Below the pieces are notes generated by a model that did not search any database, was not told where the DNA came from, and worked only from the letters and a program-made list of their open reading frames with translations. A DNA stretch of 64,000 nt from UBA4363 sp002393965 (GTDB taxonomy: Bacteria; Bacteroidota; Bacteroidia; Bacteroidales; Paludibacteraceae), in assembly GCA_946542925.1 (NCBI GenBank), contig CAMNLA010000059.1, positions 1 through 64,000 on the forward strand. The letters run 5' to 3'. Each line of letters begins with the position of its first letter. Within the stretch, counting starts at the first letter, position 1. Made by a program: the position numbers and the translations under genes. Positions 15,491 through 25,204 of this stretch are shown one piece after another.

Positions 15491-15727
15491 ATTCTTTTTT
15501 TTGATAAAGGCCAGAGAGCGGGGCGGGGATTTTTTCCCGCCCCGCTCCTATTCAAGAAGAAAGGCAAGTGTGGCGTCGGTTCGTTCATATCCGATTTTGT
15601 CCGTTTCGCCAAGAATCACCGCATCTATAAAAAGGAGAAGTGAGGGTAAAAAACTATTTTTGCCAGTAATGGGTTGTCCGGAAGGGACGGACCTGGAACG
15701 AATAAAAACACAACAAAACATATCGAA

Positions 15728-16939
15728 ATGAAAATTCTGAAAACAACGATTGCCGCTTCGCTGACACTGGCGTTGGCCGCATGTGGCGGAGGGCAGCAGG
15801 GCAAGCCGAACTTCGGCGACAACGAGTACGCCGTCATAACGGTGAAGACACAGTCCGTAGATCTCGAAACGACCTATCCTGCCTCGGTGCAGGGAGTGCA
15901 GGACGTCGAGATACGTCCGAAAGTCTCCGGCTTCATCACACGCGTAAACGTCCATGAGGGGCAGCGGGTGAGCAAGGGACAGGTGCTGTTCGTGATTGAC
16001 AACGAGACATACACCGCTGCGGTGAACCAGGCGAAAGCTTCGGTCAATGCCGCGAGTGCTCAGTTGGCGACGGCGCAGCTGACGTACGACAACTCGGTGA
16101 AACTGCATGAGAAGAACGTCATCGGAGACTTCGAGTTGAAATCTGCCTCGAACAGTCTGGAGACTGCAAAAGCCTCGCTGGAACAGGCAAAGGCGGGATA
16201 TGCGTCGGCGCGTCAGAACCTAAGTTTCTGTTACGTCACCTCACCTGCGAACGGAGTCGTCGGCGAGTTGCCGTACGAGACGGGTGCGCTGGTAAGCGCC
16301 AGTTCGGCGCAGCCGCTGACCACGGTGAGCGACATCTCGACGGTGAGAGCCTACTTCTCGATGACAGAGAGAGACGTCATGGCGTTGCAGAAAGAATACG
16401 GTTCGAACATCGTCAGCAACTTCCCGGCAGTGAGACTGCGTCTGGCAGACGGCAGTCTCTATGAGCAGGACGGCAAGATCGTTGCCCTGTCGGGTGTCAT
16501 CGATCCGAAGACCGGATCATTGCAGGCGAGGGCAGACTTTGCGAATCCGAACCGCCTACTGAAGAGCGGCAGTTCGGCGGAGATCGTCATTCCGCATCAG
16601 AATGCAACGGCGATTGTCATCCCGATGGAAGCTGTAAGCGACGTACAGGACAAGCACTTCGTCTATGTAGTGGGCAACGACAACAAGGTGAAGTACACGG
16701 AAGTGAGCGTGGATACGAACAACGACGGGACAAACTACATCATCACGTCTGGTCTGAAAGCTGGAGACCGCATTGTATCGAAGGGTATCACGACCCTGAC
16801 GGACGGCATGGAGATCAAGCCATTGACACCAGAAGAGTACCAAAAGAAACTGGACGAGACCTCGAAGCTGGGAGAGGCACAGGGAGATTACGGAAAGATG
16901 AAAGAGATCTTCTCCGGGAAGAAAGACGAGAAAAAATAA
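15728..16939 (+). CDS. RND efflux periplasmic adaptor (AcrA/MexA type)
   Basis: A 403-residue membrane-fusion protein that links the inner-membrane RND pump to the outer-membrane channel. The start at 15728 gives a lipoprotein signal (SLTLALAAC, Cys at about 18); the longer upstream frame would bury it. The lipoyl/biotinyl half-motifs flank a long helical hairpin: GFITRVNVHEGQRVSKGQVLFVID before it and CYVTSPANGVVGELPYETGALV after it. The beta-barrel domain follows and the C terminus is highly charged (GEAQGDYGKMKEIF). It is the first gene of a three-gene efflux operon, with 66 bp before the pump gene. The substrate is unknown. Confidence 0.95.
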   Translation: MKILKTTIAASLTLALAACGGGQQGKPNFGDNEYAVITVKTQSVDLETTYPASVQGVQDVEIRPKVSGFITRVNVHEGQRVSKGQVLFVIDNETYTAAVNQAKASVNAASAQLATAQLTYDNSVKLHEKNVIGDFELKSASNSLETAKASLEQAKAGYASARQNLSFCYVTSPANGVVGELPYETGALVSASSAQPLTTVSDISTVRAYFSMTERDVMALQKEYGSNIVSNFPAVRLRLADGSLYEQDGKIVALSGVIDPKTGSLQARADFANPNRLLKSGSSAEIVIPHQNATAIVIPMEAVSDVQDKHFVYVVGNDNKVKYTEVSVDTNNDGTNYIITSGLKAGDRIVSKGITTLTDGMEIKPLTPEEYQKKLDETSKLGEAQGDYGKMKEIFSGKKDEKK

Positions 16940-17005
16940 AAATACAGTGCGGACACCCTTACTTGCAAAGAGAAGGGGCGTCTGCCTAAATGAAGACTGC
17001 GAACA

Positions 17006-20000
17006 ATGAGATTAGATACATTCATCCACCGACCGGTGCTTTCGACGGTGATTTCCGTCATCCTGGTCATCCTTGGTTTTATCGGCCTATTTGGTCTGCC
17101 GGTCGAGCAATACCCGGACATAGCGCCACCTACGATCTTCGTACAGGCGTACTATCAGGGAGCGGACGCACAGACGGTCCAAAACTCGGTGCTTTCGCCC
17201 CTTGAGGAGCAGATCAACGGAGTGGAAGGCATGACCTACATGACCTCCACGGCCAGCAACGAAGGCTCAGCCATGATCCGCGTGCTCTTCGAGCAGGGAT
17301 ATGACGCAGACATGGCACAGGTAAACGTTCAGAACCGAGTCTCGCAAGCCTCAGCCCTGTTGCCGCAGGAAGTAACGAAAGCGGGCGTGACGGTGCAGAA
17401 GCGTCAGAACTCGACCATCCTGATGTTGATGCTCACGTCGGAAGACGGGCAGTATGACGAGTCCTTTCTTGCCAACTACGCCAACATCAACGTAATCCCT
17501 GCGATCAAGCGTGTGGCTGGTGTAGGCGAGTGCGAAGCCATGGGAGCGAAGCTGTACACGATGCGTCTATGGCTGGATCCAGCCAAGATGCAGCAATACA
17601 AGCTGATTCCGAGTGACATCACGAATGTCCTCGCGGAGCAGAACATCGAAGCGGCTCCTGGAAAGTTCGGTGAGCAGTCAGGCAACCAGTATGAATTCAC
17701 GATGCGCTACACGGGTCGTCTGAAATCGCCGGAGGAATTCGGCGACATGATCATCAAGTCGACGAATGATGGTCAGACACTGCGAGTAAAAGACGTGGCG
17801 CGCACGGAGATGGGTGCGCTCTATTATGTGATCAAGTCGAACGCCAACGGGAAGCCGTCGGTCATGCTGATGATCTCTCAGACAGCGGGATCGAACGCGA
17901 CGGAAGTCATCGAGGGCGTGAAAAAAGTCATGGCAGAGCAGAAAGAGATGTTCCCTCCGGGTATGAAATTTGAGTACATGCTGGACGTGTCCGAGTTCCT
18001 CTTCGCGTCGATTGAAGAAGTGGTCGAGACCCTCCTGGAGGCCTTCCTGCTTGTGTTCCTTGTTGTTTATTTCTTCCTGCAGGACTTCCGTTCGACGCTG
18101 ATTCCACTGATTGCGGTTCCTGTTTCCCTGATCGGAACGTTCTTCTTCCTCTACCTGTTCGGATTCTCGCTGAACCTGCTGACACTGTCGGCATTGGTGC
18201 TGGCGATTGCGATTGTGGTGGACGATGCCATCGTGGTGGTGGAGGCGGTGCATGCGAAGCTGGACATGGGTTACAAGTCGTCGCGCACTGCGGCATCCGA
18301 CGCCATGAATGAGATTTCGGGCGCCATCATCTCCATCACGCTGGTAATGGCGGCAGTATTCATTCCGGTATCTTTTCTGGGCGGAACAGCCGGTACGTTC
18401 TACCGTGAGTTCGGTGTGACAATGGCTATCTCGATCATCATCTCCGCCGTGAACGCCTTGACGCTCTCACCTGCATTGTGTGCCGTATTCCTGAAAGCGA
18501 AAGACGAGAACGGTGAGGAAAAGAAGCCAAACCGAATCGAGGGATTCCTTGAGCGCTTCCACACGTCCTTCAACGCTGCGTACGAGCGCATTCAGGAGAA
18601 GTACCGCAAGAACGTGCGTTTCTTCATTGACCACAAGGTGCTGGCCTTCGGTCTGATGCTTCTGGGCATCGTGGTGCTGGGCATCACGGGTATGACGACG
18701 AAGACGGGTCTGGTACCGGACGAAGACACCGGAACGGTCATGGTGACCATATCGACCCCTCCCGGTTCGTCGCTGGAAACGACCGACAAGGTCATGAACC
18801 AAGTGGACGAGATGCTGGCTACGAATCCAGCGATTCAGTCGCGCCAGCGAATCACGGGTTATAACCTGATTGCCGGTCAGGGTTCGAACCAAGGAACGTT
18901 CATCGTCAAGTTGAAAAACTGGAAAGACCGAAACATGGGTCAGTCATCGATGGCTGTCCTAGGCATGATCTACAAACAGACAGCCGCCATCAAGGGTGCT
19001 CAGATCCTGGCATTCCAGCCACCGATGGTAACGGGATTCTCGGCATCGAATGGTCTGAGTTTCTCGCTTCAGGACCGAACGGGAGGTTCGATTGACCAAT
19101 TCACAGCCAACAGCAACAAGTTCCTGGCCGCCCTGAACAAGCGTCCTGAAATCTCGATGGCGATGACGGCATTCCGTTCGGACTATCCGCAGTACGTCAT
19201 CAACGTGGACGTAGCCAAATGCAAGCAGGCGGGTATCTCACCTGCGGTTGTTCTCACCACGATGCAGGGCTATTACGGAGGTCTCTACACGTCCAACTTC
19301 AACGCCTACGGAAAACTGTATCGCGTAATGATACAATCTGATCCGAAGCTCCGCGAAGACATCAAATCTCTGAACAACGTCTATGTACGAACCGGTTCGG
19401 GCGAGATGTCCCCTGTCTCCGAATTCGTCCAGCTGACAAAAGTCTATGGTCCGCAGACGATCGGACGCTTCAACCTGTTTACATCCATCGACGTGAATGC
19501 CACTCCGGCAGAGGGATACTCGACTGGAGACGCCATCAACGCCGTCAAGGAAGTGGCCAGAGAGACCCTGCCGACGGGATACACCTATGAATTCTCCGGT
19601 CTGACCCGATCGGAGCAGGAATCATCGAACTCGACGATGCTCGTATTCGTACTGTGTCTGACGTTCGTCTACCTAATTCTATCGGCACAGTATGAGAGCT
19701 ATATCCTGCCTCTCTCGGTTATCCTCTCCATTCCGTTCGGACTGGCAGGAGCGTTCCTTTTCACCAAACTGTTCGGCCACCAGAACGACATCTACATGCA
19801 GATTTCGCTTATCATGCTGATCGGTCTGTTGGCAAAGAACGCCATCCTGATTGTACAGTTTGCCCTGGAGCGCAGACGAATGGGTATGGCAATCACGTGG
19901 TCAGCGATATTGGGTTCAGCAGCCCGTCTTCGTCCTATTCTGATGACCTCGCTGGCGATGATTATCGGTCTGTTGCCGATGATGTTCGCCATGGGAGTAG

Positions 20001-20230
20001 GCGCCAATTCGAACAGGACACTGGGAGCAGCGACTGTGGGCGGCATGCTTATCGGCATGATATGTCAGATATTCATCGTGCCGACGCTGTTTGTCATCTT
20101 CCAATACCTGCAGGAGAGACTGCAACCTATCAAGTTCGAGAACGAAGAAAATCCGCGTACGGACACCGAACTGATCCAATACATGCAGCCATCGGATGCA
20201 AAATATACGGGTCGTGTAGATTTCGAATGA
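17006..20230 (+). CDS. RND multidrug efflux pump (AcrB/HAE1 type)
   Basis: A 1,074-residue proton-driven trimeric transporter. The N terminus MRLDTFIHRPVLSTVISVILVILGF and the following PVEQYPDIAPPTI are hallmarks of the HAE1 group. The twelve membrane segments are arranged in two halves, each followed by a large periplasmic domain. The proton-relay acidic pair is visible in helix 4 (IAIVVDDAIVVVEAV), and the second half repeats the arrangement (LIMLIGLLAKNAILIVQFA). It sits between the adaptor and the outer-membrane factor, 10 bp before the latter. The drug class is not inferable. Confidence 0.97.
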   Translation: MRLDTFIHRPVLSTVISVILVILGFIGLFGLPVEQYPDIAPPTIFVQAYYQGADAQTVQNSVLSPLEEQINGVEGMTYMTSTASNEGSAMIRVLFEQGYDADMAQVNVQNRVSQASALLPQEVTKAGVTVQKRQNSTILMLMLTSEDGQYDESFLANYANINVIPAIKRVAGVGECEAMGAKLYTMRLWLDPAKMQQYKLIPSDITNVLAEQNIEAAPGKFGEQSGNQYEFTMRYTGRLKSPEEFGDMIIKSTNDGQTLRVKDVARTEMGALYYVIKSNANGKPSVMLMISQTAGSNATEVIEGVKKVMAEQKEMFPPGMKFEYMLDVSEFLFASIEEVVETLLEAFLLVFLVVYFFLQDFRSTLIPLIAVPVSLIGTFFFLYLFGFSLNLLTLSALVLAIAIVVDDAIVVVEAVHAKLDMGYKSSRTAASDAMNEISGAIISITLVMAAVFIPVSFLGGTAGTFYREFGVTMAISIIISAVNALTLSPALCAVFLKAKDENGEEKKPNRIEGFLERFHTSFNAAYERIQEKYRKNVRFFIDHKVLAFGLMLLGIVVLGITGMTTKTGLVPDEDTGTVMVTISTPPGSSLETTDKVMNQVDEMLATNPAIQSRQRITGYNLIAGQGSNQGTFIVKLKNWKDRNMGQSSMAVLGMIYKQTAAIKGAQILAFQPPMVTGFSASNGLSFSLQDRTGGSIDQFTANSNKFLAALNKRPEISMAMTAFRSDYPQYVINVDVAKCKQAGISPAVVLTTMQGYYGGLYTSNFNAYGKLYRVMIQSDPKLREDIKSLNNVYVRTGSGEMSPVSEFVQLTKVYGPQTIGRFNLFTSIDVNATPAEGYSTGDAINAVKEVARETLPTGYTYEFSGLTRSEQESSNSTMLVFVLCLTFVYLILSAQYESYILPLSVILSIPFGLAGAFLFTKLFGHQNDIYMQISLIMLIGLLAKNAILIVQFALERRRMGMAITWSAILGSAARLRPILMTSLAMIIGLLPMMFAMGVGANSNRTLGAATVGGMLIGMICQIFIVPTLFVIFQYLQERLQPIKFENEENPRTDTELIQYMQPSDAKYTGRVDFE

Positions 20231-20240
20231 TCTATTAACC

Positions 20241-21665
20241 ATGAACAGAAAACCATTGAAAATGAAAAATATCATTCCACTATTGACCGGTCTGCTGGCG
20301 ACGATACTGTTGTCAGCCTGCGCCCTCTACGGCAAATATGAGCGGCCGGAAGAGATCAATACAACAGGCATCGTGAGGGACACCTCCGCCGCCTCAGCCA
20401 CGACTGCAGACACGCTGGTTGTGACGGACAAGAGTTCGTTCGGAGACATACCATGGCAACAGGTATTTACAGATCCGCAGTTGCAAGGTCTGATACAGCG
20501 GGCTCTGGTCAACAACGTGGACCTGCGCAATGCGGCGCTGAACGTCGAAATGGTTGAGAAGCAGTTGGTCGTTTCGAAACTTGCCTTCGTTCCCGGCTTC
20601 ACTTTCACTCCGAACGGGGCACTGACCCAATGGAATGGGGGGACATGGAACAAAACGTATTCACTGCCAGTGAATGCGTCCTGGACCGTGGACCTGTTCG
20701 GCAACCTGCTGTCGCAAAAGCGTTCGGTTCAGATGAAACTGCTTGCCATGAAGGACTATCAGCAATCGGTACGCTGCAACATCATCGCAAGCACAGCCAA
20801 CCTGTACTATACACTGCTGATGCTGGACAAGCAGCTGGAACTGGTCACGGAGATGAACACGCTGACGAAAGACACGTGGGACTACATGAAATTGCAGAAA
20901 GACCTTGGGCGCACGAAAGAGACTTCGGTGGTATCCGCCGAAGCGAACTACTATTCGGTGCAGGCTCAGGCAGCCGACCTGCGGCGTCAGATACGTGAGA
21001 CGGAGAACTCGCTGTCCGTACTCCTTGGCATGCCTGCCCAGACGATACAGCGCGGCAAGATTGAGGATCAGTCCCTTCCGACCCAATTCTCGACCGGAGT
21101 CGGTCTGGCACTCCTAGACAACCGTCCGGACGTCCACGCAGCCGAGATGTCGCTTGCACAGTGCTTCTACGACGTAGAGACCGCGCGTTCGAACTTCTTC
21201 CCGAACATCACCATCTCCGGAAGTGCCGCATTCACCAACAACAGCGGAGCCGGGATTGTGAATCCTGGAAAATGGCTGCTCTCAGCGGCCGGATCGCTGA
21301 CGCAACCGATCTTCCAACACGGGATGCTGACTGCCAACCTAAAAGTAGCAAAAATGCAGTACGAGCAAGCTCTGAACACCTACCAAAACACTATCTACAA
21401 AGCAGGAAGCGAGGTTTCCAACGCACTGGTGCTGTACAATACTTCGGCAGAGAAATCAGAGCTGGAGCAAAAACAGATCGATGCTCTGAGCAAATCGGTG
21501 GAATACACCAAAGACCTGCTTGCCATGGGAGGAGCATCCTATATCGAAGTCATCACCTCGCAACAGCAACTGCTGAACGCAGAGCTCTCGAAAGTAGCGG
21601 ACGACTTCTACAAGATGCAGGCCATCGTGAACCTGTACTCGGCTCTAGGTGGCGGTAAAGAATAA
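20241..21665 (+). CDS. Outer-membrane efflux lipoprotein (TolC/NodT type)
   Basis: A 474-residue outer-membrane factor that completes the efflux system. The N terminus has a lipoprotein signal ending in LLSAC; two starts are possible, 20241 and the internal ATG at 20262, and both keep the signal. The two-fold TolC repeat is visible, with coiled-coil-prone segments (VDLRNAALNVEMVEKQLVVSK; DNRPDVHAAEMSLAQCFYDVETARSNFFP), the second being the standard motif of NodT-family proteins. Spacing of 10 bp from the pump gene and 23 bp to the LpxA-like gene argues for one operon. Confidence 0.95.
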   Translation: MNRKPLKMKNIIPLLTGLLATILLSACALYGKYERPEEINTTGIVRDTSAASATTADTLVVTDKSSFGDIPWQQVFTDPQLQGLIQRALVNNVDLRNAALNVEMVEKQLVVSKLAFVPGFTFTPNGALTQWNGGTWNKTYSLPVNASWTVDLFGNLLSQKRSVQMKLLAMKDYQQSVRCNIIASTANLYYTLLMLDKQLELVTEMNTLTKDTWDYMKLQKDLGRTKETSVVSAEANYYSVQAQAADLRRQIRETENSLSVLLGMPAQTIQRGKIEDQSLPTQFSTGVGLALLDNRPDVHAAEMSLAQCFYDVETARSNFFPNITISGSAAFTNNSGAGIVNPGKWLLSAAGSLTQPIFQHGMLTANLKVAKMQYEQALNTYQNTIYKAGSEVSNALVLYNTSAEKSELEQKQIDALSKSVEYTKDLLAMGGASYIEVITSQQQLLNAELSKVADDFYKMQAIVNLYSALGGGKE

Positions 21666-21688
21666 AAGAAAATTTAAGACATCGAATC

Positions 21689-22468
21689 ATGACAAACATA
21701 AGCAACAAAGCCGAAGTCTCGCCGAAGGCAAAAATCGGGGAACGCGTAACTATCTATCCGTTCGTCTATATCGAGGATGACGTAGAAATCGGCGATGACA
21801 GCATTATTTTCCCTTTCGTCTCTATACACTCCGGTTCGCGCATTGGTAAGCGCAATAAAATCCATAACGGTTCGGTAATCGGGTCTGTCTCGCAGGACTT
21901 CGCCTACAAAGGAGACCCATCTCAGACAATCATCGGAGACGACAATATCCTGCGGGAAAACACCGTGGTGAACCGTGCGTCGTTTGCAGACGGGAAAACT
22001 GTCATCGGCAACCGCAACTTCATTCTGGAAGGCACACACATCTCGCATGACACAGTCATCGGAGACGACTGTGTGTTCGGTTACGGAACAAAGATAGCCG
22101 GCAACTGTGAGATACACGACAAGACCATCCTGTCGGCCTCGGTACTAATCAATCCATCGGTTCGAACAGGAAAATACAGCATGGTGCTGGCCGGTTCCCG
22201 CGTATCCAAGGACGTCCCACCCTACATCGTAGCCGGCGAGAATCCCGTCCGGTACTGTGGCATAAGCGACAAGATCCTGAACGGAGCCAATATATCCAGC
22301 AAAGTCCAGACCCACATCGCCAATGCGTACCGTCTGATCTTCCATGGTCAGACATCCCTGTTTGATGCCATCAACCAAATTAAGGAGCAAGTGCCCCCAT
22401 CAGAGGAAATAGACAACATCATCCGATTCCTAGAGTCGTCGCAACTCGGCATTATCACCAAGATGTAA
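21689..22468 (+). CDS. LpxA-like left-handed beta-helix acyltransferase, divergent
   Basis: A 259-residue hexapeptide-repeat protein aligned along its length with LpxA, the acyl-ACP:UDP-GlcNAc O-acyltransferase of lipid A synthesis. It keeps GSVSQDFAYKGDPSQTIIGDDN, the histidine pair HISHD (His117, His120, matching the E. coli catalytic base region), and the KDVPPYIVA end of the helix. Two other conserved histidines of the E. coli enzyme are replaced by Asn here (IAGNC at 139 and LINPS at 155). Its place as the fourth gene of an efflux operon, away from other lpx genes, suggests a specialised paralogue. Substrate and acyl chain are unknown. Confidence 0.8.
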   Translation: MTNISNKAEVSPKAKIGERVTIYPFVYIEDDVEIGDDSIIFPFVSIHSGSRIGKRNKIHNGSVIGSVSQDFAYKGDPSQTIIGDDNILRENTVVNRASFADGKTVIGNRNFILEGTHISHDTVIGDDCVFGYGTKIAGNCEIHDKTILSASVLINPSVRTGKYSMVLAGSRVSKDVPPYIVAGENPVRYCGISDKILNGANISSKVQTHIANAYRLIFHGQTSLFDAINQIKEQVPPSEEIDNIIRFLESSQLGIITKM

Positions 22469-22490
22469 GAATTTCACTCTTAACCCAAAG

Positions 22491-22541
22491 AATACGGATA
22501 CAGGGAATTTTCCATATCGGAAGTTTCCCTGTATCCGTATT
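22491..22541. terminator. Perfect 17-bp inverted repeat between LpxA-like and AraC genes
   Basis: AATACGGATACAGGGAA (22491-22507) and TTCCCTGTATCCGTATT (22525-22541) are exact reverse complements with a 17-base loop. It starts 23 bp after the LpxA-like stop and ends 39 bp before the AraC-family ATG. No long T run follows on either strand, so it could be a Rho-independent terminator of weak type, a processing site, or an operator for the regulator. Confidence 0.7.
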
Positions 22542-22579
22542 TGCAAATTCTGGCAGAATTGACCATCTTTACGTACAGA

Positions 22580-23476
22580 ATGAAGAATCAAAAGCAGCTT
22601 CCCGTCTATTCGCTGACGTCGTTCTCGACGAACGACAAAGTGACGCGTCAGTTCCAAGCAGAAGTTTTCGATGCAAACCGTCATTTTGCCGTACAATACC
22701 CACATCGGCATGACTTCTTTGAAGTGTTGTACCTGTATAAGGGTTCCGGGTATCACATCATCGACTCGAACCGTTATGAAGTACATCCTCCCTGTGTATT
22801 TTTCATGTCACCCGGTCAGGCCCATAAACTCACTTTCTCCCATGACATTGAAGGGTACATCTACATTTTCACCTCGGAATTCTACCTCGTCGAGAAGAAC
22901 AACCTGAATTCACTACTGGAACTCCCTTTTTTCTTCACGTTACAACACACAAATCCCCCACTGCAGATAGAACGACGAGAGGACCAGCAATTCATTGAAT
23001 CTCTATTTGTCAAATCGGCAGAAGAAGCCCTGAAAAAAGATTACGACTGCCAGCTGATGCGATCACTTCTGGAACTGATACTCTCCTACCTGGCCCATCT
23101 TTATCCTAACTCGGATCCTTTGCTGACCAAAGGGAAAGGGCATCTGCTGGTAAAGCGTTTCTACCAATTAGCCGAGGAACACTACAAGAAAAACCTAAAC
23201 GTAGCACAATACGCTGACCTACTGAATATTACACCAAACTACCTGACCGCGACAACCAAACGGCTCACGGGGAAATCCTCGTTACGCATTCTGAAAGAGA
23301 AACAGATTCTGGAGATCAAGCGACTGTTGTCACAGACCACGCTCGACATGCAGGAAATTGCCAATCAGATGCATTTTGAGGACCAATCTTACTTTACCAA
23401 ATTCTTCAGACGGGAAACAGGGAAAACACCCCTACGCTTCAGAATGGAATCTCAGTCATCTCCTTCTGATTTATAA
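22580..23476 (+). CDS. AraC-family transcriptional regulator
   Basis: A 298-residue regulator. The N-terminal half is a cupin-like sensor domain (HRHDFFEVLYLYKGSGYHIID, then FFMSPGQAHKL); the C-terminal hundred residues hold the two helix-turn-helix units typical of AraC proteins (VAQYADLLNITPNYLTATTKRLTGKS and MQEIANQMHFEDQSYFTKFFRRETGKTP). The ATG at 22580 (MKNQKQLPVY) was preferred to a TTG at 22541 that lies inside the inverted repeat. It follows the efflux/LpxA-like operon on the same strand and precedes ilvC, so either could be its target; this is not decidable here. Confidence 0.92.
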   Translation: MKNQKQLPVYSLTSFSTNDKVTRQFQAEVFDANRHFAVQYPHRHDFFEVLYLYKGSGYHIIDSNRYEVHPPCVFFMSPGQAHKLTFSHDIEGYIYIFTSEFYLVEKNNLNSLLELPFFFTLQHTNPPLQIERREDQQFIESLFVKSAEEALKKDYDCQLMRSLLELILSYLAHLYPNSDPLLTKGKGHLLVKRFYQLAEEHYKKNLNVAQYADLLNITPNYLTATTKRLTGKSSLRILKEKQILEIKRLLSQTTLDMQEIANQMHFEDQSYFTKFFRRETGKTPLRFRMESQSSPSDL

Positions 23477-23553
23477 TACGTTATTATTTTCCCTCAAAAA
23501 AAGCAAATGGATCTCTTCTGGACTTTTCATCCAACGGATGAGGAAGATCTCCG

Positions 23554-23561
23554 TACCTTTG
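23554..23561 (+). promoter_or_regulatory. -7 element upstream of ilvC
   Basis: TACCTTTG fits TAnnTTTG and predicts a leader of about 130 nt. I looked for a leader peptide and a terminator here as in the leu operon and found neither. Confidence 0.4.
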
Positions 23562-23695
23562 TTTGCAATAAAAAGGGAAAGAAAGAGTTGAAAATTACCA
23601 AAAAAAAAGGCATAAGTATCAACATACTCTAATACATTCTTCTCATCTTTGTCCTCGAAGAAATACATCAAAACAATCATAATCATCAACTAATT

Positions 23696-25180
23696 ATGGC
23701 AAACTATTTCAACACCCTCTCATTGAGAGGCAAACTTGAGCAGCTCGGAAAGTGCGAGTTCATGAACCGAGAAGAGTTCAAAGACGGCGTAGAAGCACTG
23801 CGCGGAAAGAAAATCGTCATCGTAGGTTGCGGAGCACAAGGTCTGAATCAAGGTCTAAACATGCGCGACTCTGGCTTGGACATTTCATATGCACTGCGCG
23901 AATCAGCCATCAAAGAGAAACGTGCATCATGGAAAAATGCAACGGAGAATGGTTTTAAGGTAGGCACATATGAGGAATTGATTCCAACGGCAGACCTAGT
24001 ACTGAACCTGACGCCAGACAAACAACACTCCAATGTAGTCAAGGCCATTATGCCACTGATGAAAAAAGGAGCCGCACTCTCCTACTCTCACGGTTTCAAC
24101 ATCGTAGAAGTCGGAGAACAGATTCGCAAGGACATCACTGTCATCATGGTTGCACCAAAGTGTCCCGGCTCAGAAGTCCGTGCTGAGTACGTCCGCGGAT
24201 TCGGAGTTCCAACCCTTCTTGCCGTTCATCCAGAAAACGACCCAGAAGGCAAGGGGTGGGCTTGGGTAAAAGCCTACGCTGCAGCAACAGGCGGACACAA
24301 GGCAGGTTGCCTACGTTCCTCCTTCGTTGCGGAAGTAAAATCCGACCTTATGGGAGAACAAACGATCCTGTGCGGCATGTTGCAAACGGGTTCGCTGTTG
24401 TGTTTCGATAAGATGGTAGAGAAGGGAATCGACCCATCGTATGCAGCCAAATTGATACAGTACGGCTGGGAGACCATCGGAGAAGCTCTGAAATGGGGCG
24501 GCGTGACGAACATGATAGACCGTCTTTCCAACCCTGCAAAGATCAAGGCCTTCAAGTTGAAGAACGAAATCAAAGACATTCTGCGTCCGCTATATCAGAA
24601 GCACATGGATGACATCATGTCCGGAGAATTCTCCAAAACCATGATGGAAGACTGGGCCAATGATGACATCAAACTGTTGACCTGGCGCGAAGAGACCGGC
24701 AAGACTGCATTTGAGCAAACTCAAGCCGGAACAATGGAAATCTCCGAACAAGAATATTTTGACAACGGAGTACTGATGGTGGCCATGGTTGCAGCCGGAG
24801 TAGAACTGGCATTCGAGACAATGACAGCCAGTGGTATCAAGCCAGAATCTGCCTATTACGAATCCCTGCATGAGGTACCATTGATTGCCAATACTATTGC
24901 CCGAAAGAAGCTCTATGAGATGAACCGCATCATCTCGGATACGGCTGAATACGGATGCTATCTCTTTGACAATGCCGCTCGTCCTATGTTGAAAGATTTC
25001 ATGTCGAAAATCGACACCGATGTCATCGGAAAGAAATATGGAGAAGGCAAGGACAATTCGGTTGATAACGAAGAACTCATCGAGGTGAATGATGCCATCC
25101 GCAACCATCCTATTGAGGTTGTAGGACGCTTCCTTCGCAGTAAGATGACAGAGATGAAAAAGATCCATACAGGGAAATAA
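23696..25180 (+). CDS. ilvC: Ketol-acid reductoisomerase IlvC (long, class II)
   Basis: IlvC isomerises and reduces 2-acetolactate and 2-aceto-2-hydroxybutyrate, the second common step to valine, leucine and isoleucine. At 494 residues with two C-terminal knotted domains this is the long class II (E. coli-like) form and not the 330-residue class I form. Visible are the nucleotide-binding GKKIVIVGCGAQGLNQG, the NLTPDKQHS loop, and metal-binding acidic segments (AEVKSDLMGEQTILCG). It is monocistronic, with a promoter element upstream and a strong terminator after it, and complements the leu operon about 10 kb away. Confidence 0.97.
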   Translation: MANYFNTLSLRGKLEQLGKCEFMNREEFKDGVEALRGKKIVIVGCGAQGLNQGLNMRDSGLDISYALRESAIKEKRASWKNATENGFKVGTYEELIPTADLVLNLTPDKQHSNVVKAIMPLMKKGAALSYSHGFNIVEVGEQIRKDITVIMVAPKCPGSEVRAEYVRGFGVPTLLAVHPENDPEGKGWAWVKAYAAATGGHKAGCLRSSFVAEVKSDLMGEQTILCGMLQTGSLLCFDKMVEKGIDPSYAAKLIQYGWETIGEALKWGGVTNMIDRLSNPAKIKAFKLKNEIKDILRPLYQKHMDDIMSGEFSKTMMEDWANDDIKLLTWREETGKTAFEQTQAGTMEISEQEYFDNGVLMVAMVAAGVELAFETMTASGIKPESAYYESLHEVPLIANTIARKKLYEMNRIISDTAEYGCYLFDNAARPMLKDFMSKIDTDVIGKKYGEGKDNSVDNEELIEVNDAIRNHPIEVVGRFLRSKMTEMKKIHTGK

Positions 25181-25204
25181 AAAGTGCTATAACTTTCCAA
25201 GAGC

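Noticed and set aside
23480..23695. Leader-peptide attenuator for ilvC
   Set aside because: No branched-chain-rich short frame and no terminator before the gene, unlike leuA.
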